Shown here piece after piece: positions 13,768 through 22,553 of a stretch of 30,942 nt of DNA (within the stretch, counting starts at the first letter, position 1; every line of letters begins with the position of its first letter). Both the position numbers and the translations under genes were made by a program. Under the pieces are notes generated by a model. The model had not been told where the DNA came from. It ran no database searches and saw only the letters and a program-made list of their open reading frames with translations. Source of the DNA: Paenibacillus sp. oral taxon 786 str. D14 (lineage in GTDB: Bacteria > Bacillota > Bacilli > Paenibacillales > Paenibacillaceae); assembly GCF_000159955.1 (NCBI RefSeq), contig NZ_GG695997.1:1-30942 (forward strand). Direction: 5' to 3'.

Positions 13768-15843
13768 TTATTCAACCACGGTATAACCTGTGGTGTTCTC
13801 CAGAATCTCGACGGAGAAGGTGCTGCCGTCCGCGTTCCGCGTAACGCGAACCGACAAGTGCCCGCCGCCGATCGCGATATGCGTTGCCTCCAGCTGGTTC
13901 ATGCCTTGCACAAGGAACGGCGACAATGCGATTTCCCGGCGGAGCGCATCGGGGTACAGCCCCAGCATCGCCTGCAGGAAGACGATCGATGTGCCGGCCG
14001 CCCAAGCTTGCGGCGAGCAGGTCGTCGGGTACGGAACCGGATGGCCCAGACCCGCGTCATGACCGCAGAACAGCTCCGGCAAGCGCTGGTACTCGAAATG
14101 CACCGAAGCGTTCAGCAATCCCGAGATAACTTGCTCCGCCTCCTGCTTGAAGCCGAGCTTGCCAAGGCCAAGCAAGATCATGGCGTTGTCATGCGGCCAT
14201 ACGCTGCCGTTATGATAACTCATCGGGTAATAGCCGGTAGATTCCGTACTCATCGTCCGAATGCCGTACCCGTTAAACATATCCGGCTTCATCATCCGCC
14301 CGGCCTGCGCCTTGGCGCGAGAAGCCTCGGGCATTCCGCTCATCAGCAGATGCCCCGGATTCGAACTGACGCTGCGGACTTGGCGCAAATCTTTGTCCAA
14401 GGCGATCGCGTAGCATTGCTCGTCCTCCATCCAGAAAGCCGACTCGAACCGCGCTTTCAGTTCTTCCGCTTCCGCCTCCAGCCGGCGGGCCGTCTCCGGC
14501 TCACCCATCAGCTCGAACAGCGGCGCCAGCGAATGCTTCGCCTGGTAGACGTACCCTTGCACCTCAGCCAGCGCAATTGGCGAATCCGCGTAAGCTCCGT
14601 GTTCATGCATAATCGAATTGGCGGAATCCTTCCAGCCCTGGTTCGGGAAGCCTTTGTCCGCTTCCTGCTTATAAGCCATAAACCCTGAGCCCGACTGCAT
14701 GGACGCATCGATATAAGCCAATGCGCGCATTATGTTCGGCCGCAACTCCTCCACCAAAGCGAGGTCGCCGGTCCAACGGTAGTATTCGCCGATCAAAACA
14801 AGGAACAACGGTGTTGAATCGATCGTGCCGTAGTACGGGGAGAACGGCGATTGTTTCGTGGTCACCAGCTCGCCGAAGCGGATCTCGTGCATGATTTTGC
14901 CCGGCTGTTCGTCTCGCCACGGGTCGACCTGCTCCCCCTGATAGGCCGCTAACGTTCTTAACGTTCCCACGGCGTGCCGAGGGTTAATCGGGAGCATGAA
15001 GAGCGAGGTGATCAAGCTGTCCCGGCCAAACGGAACAGCAAACCAAGGCAGTCCCGCAACCGTCGTCTCACCGTAGCCGATATCCGTCGTCAACATACGC
15101 AAGTCCTGTACCCCGCGCCGGTACAATTCGTTAAATACCGGGGAATCGGAAGCGATACGGGTGTTGTCCGCATACCAAGCTTCGTACGACTGCTCCAGCC
15201 GCTGCAGCCCTTCATCAAAACTAAGCGGCGTGTCCGCTGGAAGCAGCTTGTCCGCCATCGGGACAACTTGAAACGTAACTTGCCATGTCTCTTGGATCTT
15301 CAAGGACAATGGGAACGTAACCGTCCCGCCGTCATCCGCCCATCCGCCTTTAGCGTCCCAGGCGATCCTCGTTTGTCTTGTTTCCTGATCTGCTCCAAGA
15401 TACCGGAACGTCATATTCTGATCCCCGACGACAACTCCTTCCACCTTGCCAACTTCCCCCGTGCGGTATTTGCGAACCAGGAACATGTCTTGAAAGTCCG
15501 CATCGAACGAAACGGATACATCAAAGGCGATCTCCCGTGGAAAATAATTCGTCAAGGCAATGCGTTCATAAAGTCTGCCATTATAGATGAAGCGGTCGCG
15601 TGTAACTTCAATCGCTCCGTCATCCTTGGCTTCCTTGATAAGCCGGAAGCTGGCTACATAACTTTTGTCGCCTGCGGAAGACAGAAGCACGGGCTTCCCG
15701 CCGTCCACCTCCAGCTCAAAGCGGCTTAAGAAGCGCGTATCCTGCGCGTATAATCCAAATCCCTGCTCATTGTGCCGGCCAATGTCGCCGTTCAGCCCAG
15801 AGAGCATAAACAGCTCCCCTTCTTTGATTACGCGGTAATCCAT
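13768..15843 (-). CDS. Amylo-alpha-1,6-glucosidase / glycogen-debranching-like enzyme
   Basis: A 691-residue cytosolic protein without a signal peptide. Residues 1-195 form the N-terminal beta domain of the GDE_N_bis type (GELFMLSGLNGDIGRHNEQG, then LYAQDTRFLSRFELEVDG). From about 215 an (alpha/alpha)6-barrel follows, with AGLPWFAVPFGRDSLITSLF (264-282) and YGIRTMS...YYPMSYHNGSVWPHDN later; these are conserved in bacterial debranching-type glucosidases. Family members hydrolyse alpha-1,6 or other alpha-glucosidic bonds, but many remain uncharacterised. It is the last gene of the operon, 24 bases after the second permease, with AAGGAGG before its ATG. The context implies it processes the imported sugar inside the cell. 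Exact bond specificity is unknown. Confidence 0.85.
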   Translation of the reverse strand: MDYRVIKEGELFMLSGLNGDIGRHNEQGFGLYAQDTRFLSRFELEVDGGKPVLLSSAGDKSYVASFRLIKEAKDDGAIEVTRDRFIYNGRLYERIALTNYFPREIAFDVSVSFDADFQDMFLVRKYRTGEVGKVEGVVVGDQNMTFRYLGADQETRQTRIAWDAKGGWADDGGTVTFPLSLKIQETWQVTFQVVPMADKLLPADTPLSFDEGLQRLEQSYEAWYADNTRIASDSPVFNELYRRGVQDLRMLTTDIGYGETTVAGLPWFAVPFGRDSLITSLFMLPINPRHAVGTLRTLAAYQGEQVDPWRDEQPGKIMHEIRFGELVTTKQSPFSPYYGTIDSTPLFLVLIGEYYRWTGDLALVEELRPNIMRALAYIDASMQSGSGFMAYKQEADKGFPNQGWKDSANSIMHEHGAYADSPIALAEVQGYVYQAKHSLAPLFELMGEPETARRLEAEAEELKARFESAFWMEDEQCYAIALDKDLRQVRSVSSNPGHLLMSGMPEASRAKAQAGRMMKPDMFNGYGIRTMSTESTGYYPMSYHNGSVWPHDNAMILLGLGKLGFKQEAEQVISGLLNASVHFEYQRLPELFCGHDAGLGHPVPYPTTCSPQAWAAGTSIVFLQAMLGLYPDALRREIALSPFLVQGMNQLEATHIAIGGGHLSVRVTRNADGSTFSVEILENTTGYTVVE

Positions 15844-15867
15844 CGTTAGCCTCCTTAAGTTGTGATA

Positions 15868-16692
15868 TCAACCTTTAATGCCGGCGTTTGAGATGCCCTC
15901 GATGTACTGCCGCTGGAACAGGAAGAAGAAGAGGATAATCGGCAGCGTCGACAATACGACGCCGGCCATAATCAGCGACGTATTTTCGAAGAATTGGTCC
16001 TTCACACTGTTCAGACCTACGACAAGCACGTACATATCCGGCTTATTCGTCAAAGTACTCGGAATCAGATAACTGTTCCAGGTTCCGGCAAATGCCAAAA
16101 TCGCCATCGTAATCAGCGACGAACGGGCAAGCGGATAAACAATCTTCCAGAAGGCGCCCATCTTGGTCAGACCGTCAATCCGGGCCGCCTCCAAAAATTC
16201 GTTCGGCACCGAAATAAAGAACTGACGGAGCATAAAAATATACAGTCCCTGATACAGGAACGGGATGGTCAAAGCCCAAAACGTGTTGAGCCAGCCCAAC
16301 TGAGCCATGTTGACATAGACCGGGATCAAGATCATATGGTAAGGCACCATCATCGTCGCGACCACGATCCAATAAATGACCGATTTCCCCCGGAAATTCA
16401 GCTTGGCCAGTGCAAAGCCTGCCATCGGGTTAATGACCATGTTCCCAAGCACCACCACACCGGTCATGATGATCGTGTTCAGAAACCAGCGCGGTACATT
16501 GTAAGCTTCATTCGTAAAAAACAGTTTGAAGTTATCCAGCGTCCAGTTTGCCGGCGAAGTGAGTGTATTCACGAAACGCATCGGCAATACGGAGGAATAC
16601 AACGTATAAATAAAAGGGATGGCAAACAGAAGCCCCAGAACGATCATGCCGAGGTAAAGGAACGGCCGACCTATGCGCGTACGGCTTTTCAT
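15868..16692 (-). CDS. Carbohydrate ABC transporter permease (MalG type)
   Basis: A 274-residue CUT1-family inner permease with six predicted membrane segments. The ATPase-docking EAA loop is present as FLEAARIDGLTKMGAFWKIV, with PLARSSLITMAIL after it. The C-terminal YIEGISNAGIKG is the usual MalG ending. It pairs with the MalF-type permease four bases upstream, and together they form the channel for the sugar delivered by the binding lipoprotein. No ATP-binding subunit is encoded in this locus, so a shared MsmK/MsmX-type ATPase elsewhere is expected, as in other CUT1 systems of Bacillales. Confidence 0.93.
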   Translation of the reverse strand: MKSRTRIGRPFLYLGMIVLGLLFAIPFIYTLYSSVLPMRFVNTLTSPANWTLDNFKLFFTNEAYNVPRWFLNTIIMTGVVVLGNMVINPMAGFALAKLNFRGKSVIYWIVVATMMVPYHMILIPVYVNMAQLGWLNTFWALTIPFLYQGLYIFMLRQFFISVPNEFLEAARIDGLTKMGAFWKIVYPLARSSLITMAILAFAGTWNSYLIPSTLTNKPDMYVLVVGLNSVKDQFFENTSLIMAGVVLSTLPIILFFFLFQRQYIEGISNAGIKG

Positions 16693-16696
16693 GTTC

Positions 16697-17611
16697 TCAC
16701 TCCTTCACGTCCAGGAATTTTTTTTGCAGGTACGTAATCAGCATAATGATGATAAAGAACAGGACAACGGCCGCACTTCCGTACCCGATGTTCATGTAAC
16801 GGATCCCGTGTTGGTAGAAGTAGGTGACGACCGTACTAGTTGCTCCAGCCGGAGTTCCCAGCGCCCCGTACCTAGAAATGGCGGCGATTTGGTCATAGAT
16901 TTGAAATCCGGCGATCGTAGACACGGAGACGATAAAGAACGTGACCGCCTTCAACGAAGGCACCGTAATATAGCGGAATTTATTCCACTTCGAGGCGCCG
17001 TCGATCTCGCTTGCTTCGTACAAGTCTTTGGGAATTTCCTGCAGGCCGGACAAATAGACGATCATCGTAAACCCGGCTTGCTGGAAGATAAACAGAATGC
17101 ATACAAACAGCAGCGCGTACTTCGTATCGGCGTACCAGGTAACATTGCCGAATCCCAGCGTGCCGAAGAAATTCGTCAGGAACGTCCCTTGCTTAAACAG
17201 CATCATAAAGACGGTGGTAATCGCAATTTGCGAAGTGATGTAGGGTAAGAAAAAGACCGTCCGGAAGATGCCCTTGCCCTTGAGCTTCTGGTTAACGAGC
17301 AATGCGAGAAACAAGCCCAGTATCGTTTGCAACGGGATCGAAACCACCACGATCTCCAGGGAATGGAGCAGGGCACGGAAGAACTCCCGGTCATGAAGAA
17401 TTTCAATATAATTGCTTAACCCGATAAACTTGGCTTGATCCAGCGAGGCAAAGTTGGCATCCTGAAAGCTTCTGACAAAAGACTGAATGAAAGGATATAA
17501 AAACCACCAGGCCCATAAAAGCAAAAAAGGCAGGGTAAACAACCAGCCTAATGTCAGATCCGAATCGGCGATGGAACGAAACACGGATTGCCGATTTTTA
17601 TTGTTTTTCAC
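16697..17611 (-). CDS. Carbohydrate ABC transporter permease (MalF type)
   Basis: A 304-residue CUT1-family permease with six predicted membrane segments and the EAA loop as DLYEASEIDGASKWNKFRYI. The first segment is LTLGWLFTLPFLLLWAWWFL. The start is GTG at 17609-17611, six bases after GAGGTG, giving the usual short basic N-terminus; the longer frame from 17707 runs through an intercistronic stem-loop and is rejected. A 110-base gap with that stem-loop separates it from the binding-protein gene, so permease expression may be lower than that of the lipoprotein. Confidence 0.93.
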   Translation of the reverse strand: MKNNKNRQSVFRSIADSDLTLGWLFTLPFLLLWAWWFLYPFIQSFVRSFQDANFASLDQAKFIGLSNYIEILHDREFFRALLHSLEIVVVSIPLQTILGLFLALLVNQKLKGKGIFRTVFFLPYITSQIAITTVFMMLFKQGTFLTNFFGTLGFGNVTWYADTKYALLFVCILFIFQQAGFTMIVYLSGLQEIPKDLYEASEIDGASKWNKFRYITVPSLKAVTFFIVSVSTIAGFQIYDQIAAISRYGALGTPAGATSTVVTYFYQHGIRYMNIGYGSAAVVLFFIIIMLITYLQKKFLDVKE

Positions 17612-17648
17612 GGGTAACACCTCGTTTCTGCTTTCTTGCGGATAAAGT

Positions 17649-17696
17649 AAAAAAGGTACCGCTCTCTCTGAAACTTGCCTGATCAGGAGAGAGCGG
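17649..17696 (-). terminator. Intercistronic stem-loop, probable partial terminator
   Basis: CCGCTCTCTC (17659-17668) pairs perfectly with GAGAGAGCGG (17687-17696). On the minus strand, a run of six T residues (17649-17654) follows after four bases (TACC). It sits between the binding-protein gene and the permeases. Such structures commonly leave more transcript for the binding protein, by partial termination or by shielding its 3' end. Confidence 0.65.
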
Positions 17697-17721
17697 CTGC
17701 TTATCAAGGAGCAAATGGAAC

Positions 17722-18969
17722 TTAGTTAAACTGACTTTGGATATCGTCAAGAATTTGCTGCGCCGTCTTGCCGGATCCGCCGAGAATCAGGCCTTCCAGC
17801 TCTTGCACAAGCGCATCGGTAAAGCGTTTCGTATCCGTTGGATATTCGAAGTCCGTGCTGTATTCCAGCGCTGGCTTCAATGCGCTGAACTCCGGATTTT
17901 TCTCGAAGTATTGGCCGGACAGCGAAGTTAATGCCGGGTTAAAGCCCAGATCCATAAAGGCTTTTTGCGTTTCGTCGTTCGTCATGTAGTAAGCCGCTTT
18001 CAACGCTGCTTCTTTGTTTTTGGCGTCCTTCAGCACAATATAAGCGTCGGAGCTCATCGTGCTGCCGTTGGTCGTCCCTTTAGGAATCGGCAAAGCCACA
18101 TATTTCAGATCCGGATTTGCGTCCTTCAGGTAACCTTTGTACCAGTAACCGCCGGTACTCATCGCACCTTTCTCGTTGCTGAATACTTCGCCGTCCCAAC
18201 CAAAGCCTAACGATTTCGGTGTTACCGCAATGCCTTCTTTGTACATATCGACGATCAGTTCCAGCGCTTTGACGTTCTCTGGAGAATTGATCGTTTTGCC
18301 GTAGCCCCAGCCGCCGCCGAAGCTTTTCACATAGTTGGTGATATGGAAGGCGTCCAGGTTCACAATGATGCCTTTCACGTCGCCTTTATTCAGCACTTTG
18401 GCTGCTTGAATCACTTCATCCCAGGTCGTAGGATAGTCCCCAAGCCCGGCGCCTTTCCACATCTTCTCATTGATCAGGAACATCGCAGGCATGTCCGTAT
18501 TCGGGATGCCGTACATTTTGCCGTCAACCTTCCAGATGTTCTTCGAAGATTCCGGGAAGCGGCTCATATCGATGCCCGTACTTTGGATCAGATCATCGAT
18601 GGGCGTAAACAGATTTTTATTGATGTATTCATACGCGCCTTCGTTGGACATCTTGATAAAGTCCGGTGCGACGCCCGCGGCGATTTCCCCCGGCAACGTA
18701 TTCCAAAACTGCTCACTGCTTGGGTACTGCTTGATCTTCAACTCAATATCCGGGTAAACCGTGTTGATCTTATCAGCTGCGGCTTGATAGATCGCCAAGT
18801 CTTGGGCGGTTCCCCAGAACCCGAAGTTGACGGTGACTTTTTGTCCCGGTTTCGTCTCGCTTCCCCCTGTATTGTCAGCGGTTTTGCTGCTTCCGCAAGC
18901 GGTCAAGCCTACGACAGCGGCAAGGCACAAAATCAGCAGAGCTGAAAGTGTTCTTTTTCTGGCTTTCAT
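17722..18969 (-). CDS. Sugar-binding lipoprotein of a CUT1 ABC transporter
   Basis: A 415-residue extracellular solute-binding protein (SBP family 1). The N-terminus is a lipoprotein signal: MKARKR, hydrophobic core, then the lipobox LTAC with lipidated Cys25, followed by a Ser/Thr/Gly-rich linker. The mature domain shows family features such as FGFWGTAQDLAIYQAAADKI, EIAAGVAPDFIKM and GKMYGIPNTDMPAMFLINEKMW. It would capture an oligosaccharide outside the membrane for the MalF/MalG-type permeases. The start is the ATG at 18967-18969, eight bases after AAGGGAGG; a longer frame from 18993 lacks this site. Transcription is probably controlled by the upstream regulator genes. The ligand is unknown; the neighbouring enzymes suggest an alpha-glucoside. 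Confidence 0.92.
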   Translation of the reverse strand: MKARKRTLSALLILCLAAVVGLTACGSSKTADNTGGSETKPGQKVTVNFGFWGTAQDLAIYQAAADKINTVYPDIELKIKQYPSSEQFWNTLPGEIAAGVAPDFIKMSNEGAYEYINKNLFTPIDDLIQSTGIDMSRFPESSKNIWKVDGKMYGIPNTDMPAMFLINEKMWKGAGLGDYPTTWDEVIQAAKVLNKGDVKGIIVNLDAFHITNYVKSFGGGWGYGKTINSPENVKALELIVDMYKEGIAVTPKSLGFGWDGEVFSNEKGAMSTGGYWYKGYLKDANPDLKYVALPIPKGTTNGSTMSSDAYIVLKDAKNKEAALKAAYYMTNDETQKAFMDLGFNPALTSLSGQYFEKNPEFSALKPALEYSTDFEYPTDTKRFTDALVQELEGLILGGSGKTAQQILDDIQSQFN

Positions 18970-19039
18970 TGTTGTTGCCTCCCTTTTGATCACTTCTGTC
19001 TTTCTTGCTCCTTAAGCATAAACACCCCTAAACACAAAA

Positions 19040-19066
19040 AAAATTAATCAAATATTGATTAATTTT
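19040..19066. promoter_or_regulatory. Perfect AT-rich palindrome upstream of the sugar-binding gene
   Basis: AAAATTAATCAA (19040-19051) and TTGATTAATTTT (19055-19066) are exact inverted repeats around three bases. It lies about 70 bases before the binding-protein start. On the minus strand it runs into eight T residues, so it could be an AT-only terminator for the regulator operon or an operator for one of the AraC-type regulators. Confidence 0.5.
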
Positions 19067-19158
19067 AGATTTTCGCCTCGATTTTTAGTTGATCGTTGCA
19101 GGCGGCGGTATAAGTTTTTAATACAATCACACTTTTTTATCTGATTTATGCTTCTTTT

Positions 19159-20712
19159 TTATCCTTCTTCATTGCGATATTGCTTCGGAGAGACTCCCGT
19201 ATACTTGTTGAATACGATTGCAAAATGCGCCTGATTGCTAAACCCGACTTTCTCGGCGACCTCGTAAATTTTATAGCGGTAATCTTTTAACAGCTCTTTG
19301 GCTTTATTGATGCGCAGCTCATTAATATAATCAAACAAGCCTTGCCCTACTTCCTCTTTAAACAGGCGGCTGACATAATTTGGGCTGACTTGGAACAGGT
19401 CGGCAAACAGCTTCAGGGAGAGGCTGTCTTGATAATGATGCTCGATGTACTCCAAAATATTGCGGATCAACTGGCTGTACCCTTTGAAAGAAGCGTTGGT
19501 CCCTCCGCCAAGCCGCTGTTCAAAAACAGTCCGGTATGCGCTGGACATTTGCTCGAAATCTTCAAAAGCCCCGCGGGCGGTGAGTTCTTCCTCCGCCTCT
19601 GTTTTGGCCTTGCTCCCGTTTCGGTCCATCATAAATAACAAGCCTTCGTACACTTTTTGCACCTCTGCCTCGTCCAGACACTCCTCCGTCCGGATCAGAT
19701 TCTCCCAGCGCGACAGCCCATCCATGAACTTCTCGTGCGCATGCTCGGCCAAGGCTGACTTCATTTGCTTCACATAAACCTCCGCTTGCTCCAAGGCCAC
19801 CTCGCTTCGCTCCTTCTGGTGGCTGTAATAGAAAATCGAGGATTCCGGATGGTAAAAATGGTGCGACAACGCCTGCAGCGCTTGTTTGTACGCCGTGGGC
19901 ACTTGCTCGAATCGGTCCACCCAATCGCTGATGCCCAGCACAATATCAATATTCACGAAACGCTTGAGCGTGGAACTGATCCGTTGCACGATGTCGTTGA
20001 CGCGCGTCAGCGAAGCGAGCAGACTCTTCAGTTCGCTGTTGCTGATCAGGAGGGCGGACAGCCGCTCGTTTAATGGCACGAACTCGATCTCCCGCTCCGC
20101 CGAAACCATTTCGTTCACCATATTTTGCACGGTATTCCCGAGTACGGACTGCGACGATTCGCTGTATCTTTGCAGCACCTTGTCATAGTTTTTAATTTTG
20201 AACAACACAACGTAGATGTTGCCTTCTTTTAACCGTGTTTCCGAGAGCTCATGCTGGATACCGGTGCCGTACAGCAGGCCGCTGAGCAGCTGCTCCTTGT
20301 GATTTGTCGCCCTTGGGGGTTGTGAAGGAATAGGGGCGGTCCCGAGTTGCTCGCGGATGTTCTGCAGCATGCCAATCAGCTCCCGGTCATTGATGTCCGG
20401 CTTATGAAAATAATCGAGCGCCCCCAGCTTCATCGCCTCCTTCACAAACCCGAAGTCGTCAAAGCTGCTCAGGACCACCACCTTGACGGGCAGCTCCTGC
20501 TCTTTGATCCGGCGCAGCACTTCAAGCCCGTCCATTTTCGGCATTTTGATGTCCAGCAGCACGACATCCGGCTGCTCGCTGGCGATCAACCGCAACGCCT
20601 CAGCTCCGTCTCCAGCCTCGCCGATGATCTCCACGCCTTCGGCTTGCCAATCGATCGCCGATTTAATGCCGATTCGCACCAGCGGCTCGTCGTCTACAAT
20701 CAATATTTTCAT
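19159..20712 (-). CDS. Response regulator with AraC-type output (YesN family)
   Basis: A 517-residue protein. The receiver domain (1-120) has Asp8/Asp9 in LIVDDEP, phosphoacceptor Asp54 in VVLLDIKMPKMDG, and a YFHKP lysine near 109. A long middle region (about 130-400) follows, without a motif I can name. The C-terminal double helix-turn-helix of the AraC family (about 415-515) includes LKLFADLFQVSPNYVSRLFKEE and IYEVAEKVGFSNQAHFAIVF. This is the YesN architecture paired with YesM-type kinases that control sugar ABC operons in Bacillales. It overlaps the kinase gene by four bases (ATGA). The likely targets are the binding-protein operon directly downstream and perhaps the divergent phosphorylase genes. 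Confidence 0.92.
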   Translation of the reverse strand: MKILIVDDEPLVRIGIKSAIDWQAEGVEIIGEAGDGAEALRLIASEQPDVVLLDIKMPKMDGLEVLRRIKEQELPVKVVVLSSFDDFGFVKEAMKLGALDYFHKPDINDRELIGMLQNIREQLGTAPIPSQPPRATNHKEQLLSGLLYGTGIQHELSETRLKEGNIYVVLFKIKNYDKVLQRYSESSQSVLGNTVQNMVNEMVSAEREIEFVPLNERLSALLISNSELKSLLASLTRVNDIVQRISSTLKRFVNIDIVLGISDWVDRFEQVPTAYKQALQALSHHFYHPESSIFYYSHQKERSEVALEQAEVYVKQMKSALAEHAHEKFMDGLSRWENLIRTEECLDEAEVQKVYEGLLFMMDRNGSKAKTEAEEELTARGAFEDFEQMSSAYRTVFEQRLGGGTNASFKGYSQLIRNILEYIEHHYQDSLSLKLFADLFQVSPNYVSRLFKEEVGQGLFDYINELRINKAKELLKDYRYKIYEVAEKVGFSNQAHFAIVFNKYTGVSPKQYRNEEG

Positions 20713-22553
20713 TTGCTGTCCCCTCCCCCTGCCGTTTCATTCGAAATGACTGGAACCCGAATCAGCGCCACAGTTCCCCCCTGCCTTCCGGGGGCAAGCC
20801 ATAAGCCGTATCCCGGTCCAAAATGCAGACGTATCCGGCTTCGAATATTCTGAATGCCAATCGAGTTGAATCCATCTCTGGAGATTTCCTTATACCCTGG
20901 CTTGGCATGTAACCCGCCATCTTCCGGGAACCCGCGGCCGTTGTCCGCCACTTCCACGTACAGGTCGCCTTGCCGTTCATAAATGGAAATGTCCAGCTTC
21001 CCTTTATAATCAATTCCCTCAAAGCCATGGAAAATCGCATTTTCCACCAGCGGCTGGATCAGGAATTTCAACGTTTTGTATTCGGTGACGCCCGGGTCAA
21101 TCGAATACGTCACCTCAAACTTGTTGAAGTACCGGAAATCCAGAATTTTGGCATAGCTCTGGACAAATACGACTTCCTCAGCGATGGGAACAAAGTTCTC
21201 ATCCGTCTTCATGCTGAACTTCATTACAGAAGCGAAAGCTTGCAGCGCCTCTTCAATTCCGGAAGCGCCTTGCACTTTGGCCATCCACTTGATCACATTT
21301 AAGGTATTGTATATAAAATGCGGGCGGATTTGCGATTGCAGCGCGTCCATCTCCAGCTTGCGCTTCTCTTCCTCTTTCTCGTAAATCCGCGCAATCAGAC
21401 TGCGAATTTCCTGCAGCATCTGATCGATCGTACTGCTGATCACCCCAACCTCATCGCTTTGCCGCGTATCGAACCTGACATCGAGCTGGCCCTGGGCGAC
21501 CAGCTTCATTTTGCGGTTCAATACGGCCAAAGGCTTCATAATTCGCGTGGCAATGCGCAGGGAGATCAGGATCGACAAGACCAGCAGCAGGAGGAGCGTA
21601 CCGGCCATGATGGCCACCAACTGGTACACAATGGAGTACAGGTCGTCCTTCGCAATCAGGGTCACCGCATGCCACTCGGCCACCTGAGACGGAGAAGAGA
21701 TCATATACAGCTTTTGGTTGATCCACATTCGGGTCGTACCGGTCCGGCCGGACGGCTCCTCCTGAAAGCCGCTCCCAAACACGGCGGAGGCCGCCTTGCC
21801 GATCTCTCCGCTGTTTGAGCTTTGAATAATCATCCGATCTTCATCCAGCAAATAGAAGTTGGATTTTTCCGCGAACGCTGTATTACTCCACAACGTCTTC
21901 AGCTTGTCCGCCGAGATGTTGAAGACAATAAATCCGAGCCGTTCCTTGGTATACGGATCCATAATGGCCCGGCCCGCGGATACGACCGGAAGGCGGTGCG
22001 GCGATAACAGCTCGTCGTAATGAATACCCGTCGTGACAAACTGCCCGTTCCCTTCTCGTATTTTGCGGATAAACGCCTCCTGTAAATAAGTGGTTTTGAA
22101 ATATTGATAGTTGATATACTCGCGGTTGCTGCGGCCGATAATCGACTGATCATGCTCATGAAAAATAACGACCGAATCCACCAAATCAGAATATAGCATG
22201 ATCCCGCTTTGAATCAATCCGTTAACCTTATCGAAGTCCCGACCGCGTTCCAGCAGCGGATAAGGGACCTGGGTATAGTCCTTCTTCATGATTTGGTACA
22301 CGCTTTGCTCCTGGATGGGAAACATGGACAACCTTTGTAACGGCTGCAGGGACGTATCAATATTGGTCACGATTTGCTTGTTGTTCTCCACCGCCGCATC
22401 CAGCATCACGTTTCGGTTCTTGTCGACATAAATCCATGACACGATCCCGCCGATCAAGATGAGCGGAATGAGAATAAAGACGGAAAAGGCAGCGATCAGC
22501 TTCTTCTCCAAGCTCAGTTGTGACAGTTTCTGCCGGGTGAATATCATCATCAT
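20709..22553 (-). CDS. Sensor histidine kinase (YesM family)
   Basis: A 614-residue membrane kinase. TM1 spans about residues 20-43, an extracellular Cache-like sensor covers about 45-300, TM2 covers about 308-332 and a HAMP domain follows to about 390. The His_kinase block QSQIRPHFIYNTLNVIKW carries His412, and the HATPase domain shows LVENAIFHGFEG (N box), VADNGRGFPED (G1) and SIGIQNIRSRI (G2). The sensor faces outside and may sense sugar directly or through the binding lipoprotein. Three consecutive ATGs start the frame; AGAGG upstream fits the second or third best. The first ATG overlaps the stop of the preceding AraC gene by one base, so the two are coupled. Confidence 0.93.
   Translation of the reverse strand: MMMIFTRQKLSQLSLEKKLIAAFSVFILIPLILIGGIVSWIYVDKNRNVMLDAAVENNKQIVTNIDTSLQPLQRLSMFPIQEQSVYQIMKKDYTQVPYPLLERGRDFDKVNGLIQSGIMLYSDLVDSVVIFHEHDQSIIGRSNREYINYQYFKTTYLQEAFIRKIREGNGQFVTTGIHYDELLSPHRLPVVSAGRAIMDPYTKERLGFIVFNISADKLKTLWSNTAFAEKSNFYLLDEDRMIIQSSNSGEIGKAASAVFGSGFQEEPSGRTGTTRMWINQKLYMISSPSQVAEWHAVTLIAKDDLYSIVYQLVAIMAGTLLLLLVLSILISLRIATRIMKPLAVLNRKMKLVAQGQLDVRFDTRQSDEVGVISSTIDQMLQEIRSLIARIYEKEEEKRKLEMDALQSQIRPHFIYNTLNVIKWMAKVQGASGIEEALQAFASVMKFSMKTDENFVPIAEEVVFVQSYAKILDFRYFNKFEVTYSIDPGVTEYKTLKFLIQPLVENAIFHGFEGIDYKGKLDISIYERQGDLYVEVADNGRGFPEDGGLHAKPGYKEISRDGFNSIGIQNIRSRIRLHFGPGYGLWLAPGRQGGTVALIRVPVISNETAGGGDSK

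Noticed and set aside
13858..14688. A 276-codon plus-strand open frame
   Set aside because: It is antisense to the debranching-like gene with Arg/His/Gln-rich translation typical of a shadow frame and no ribosome site.
14974..15729. A 251-codon plus-strand open frame
   Set aside because: Antisense to the same gene; no domain and no coding signals.
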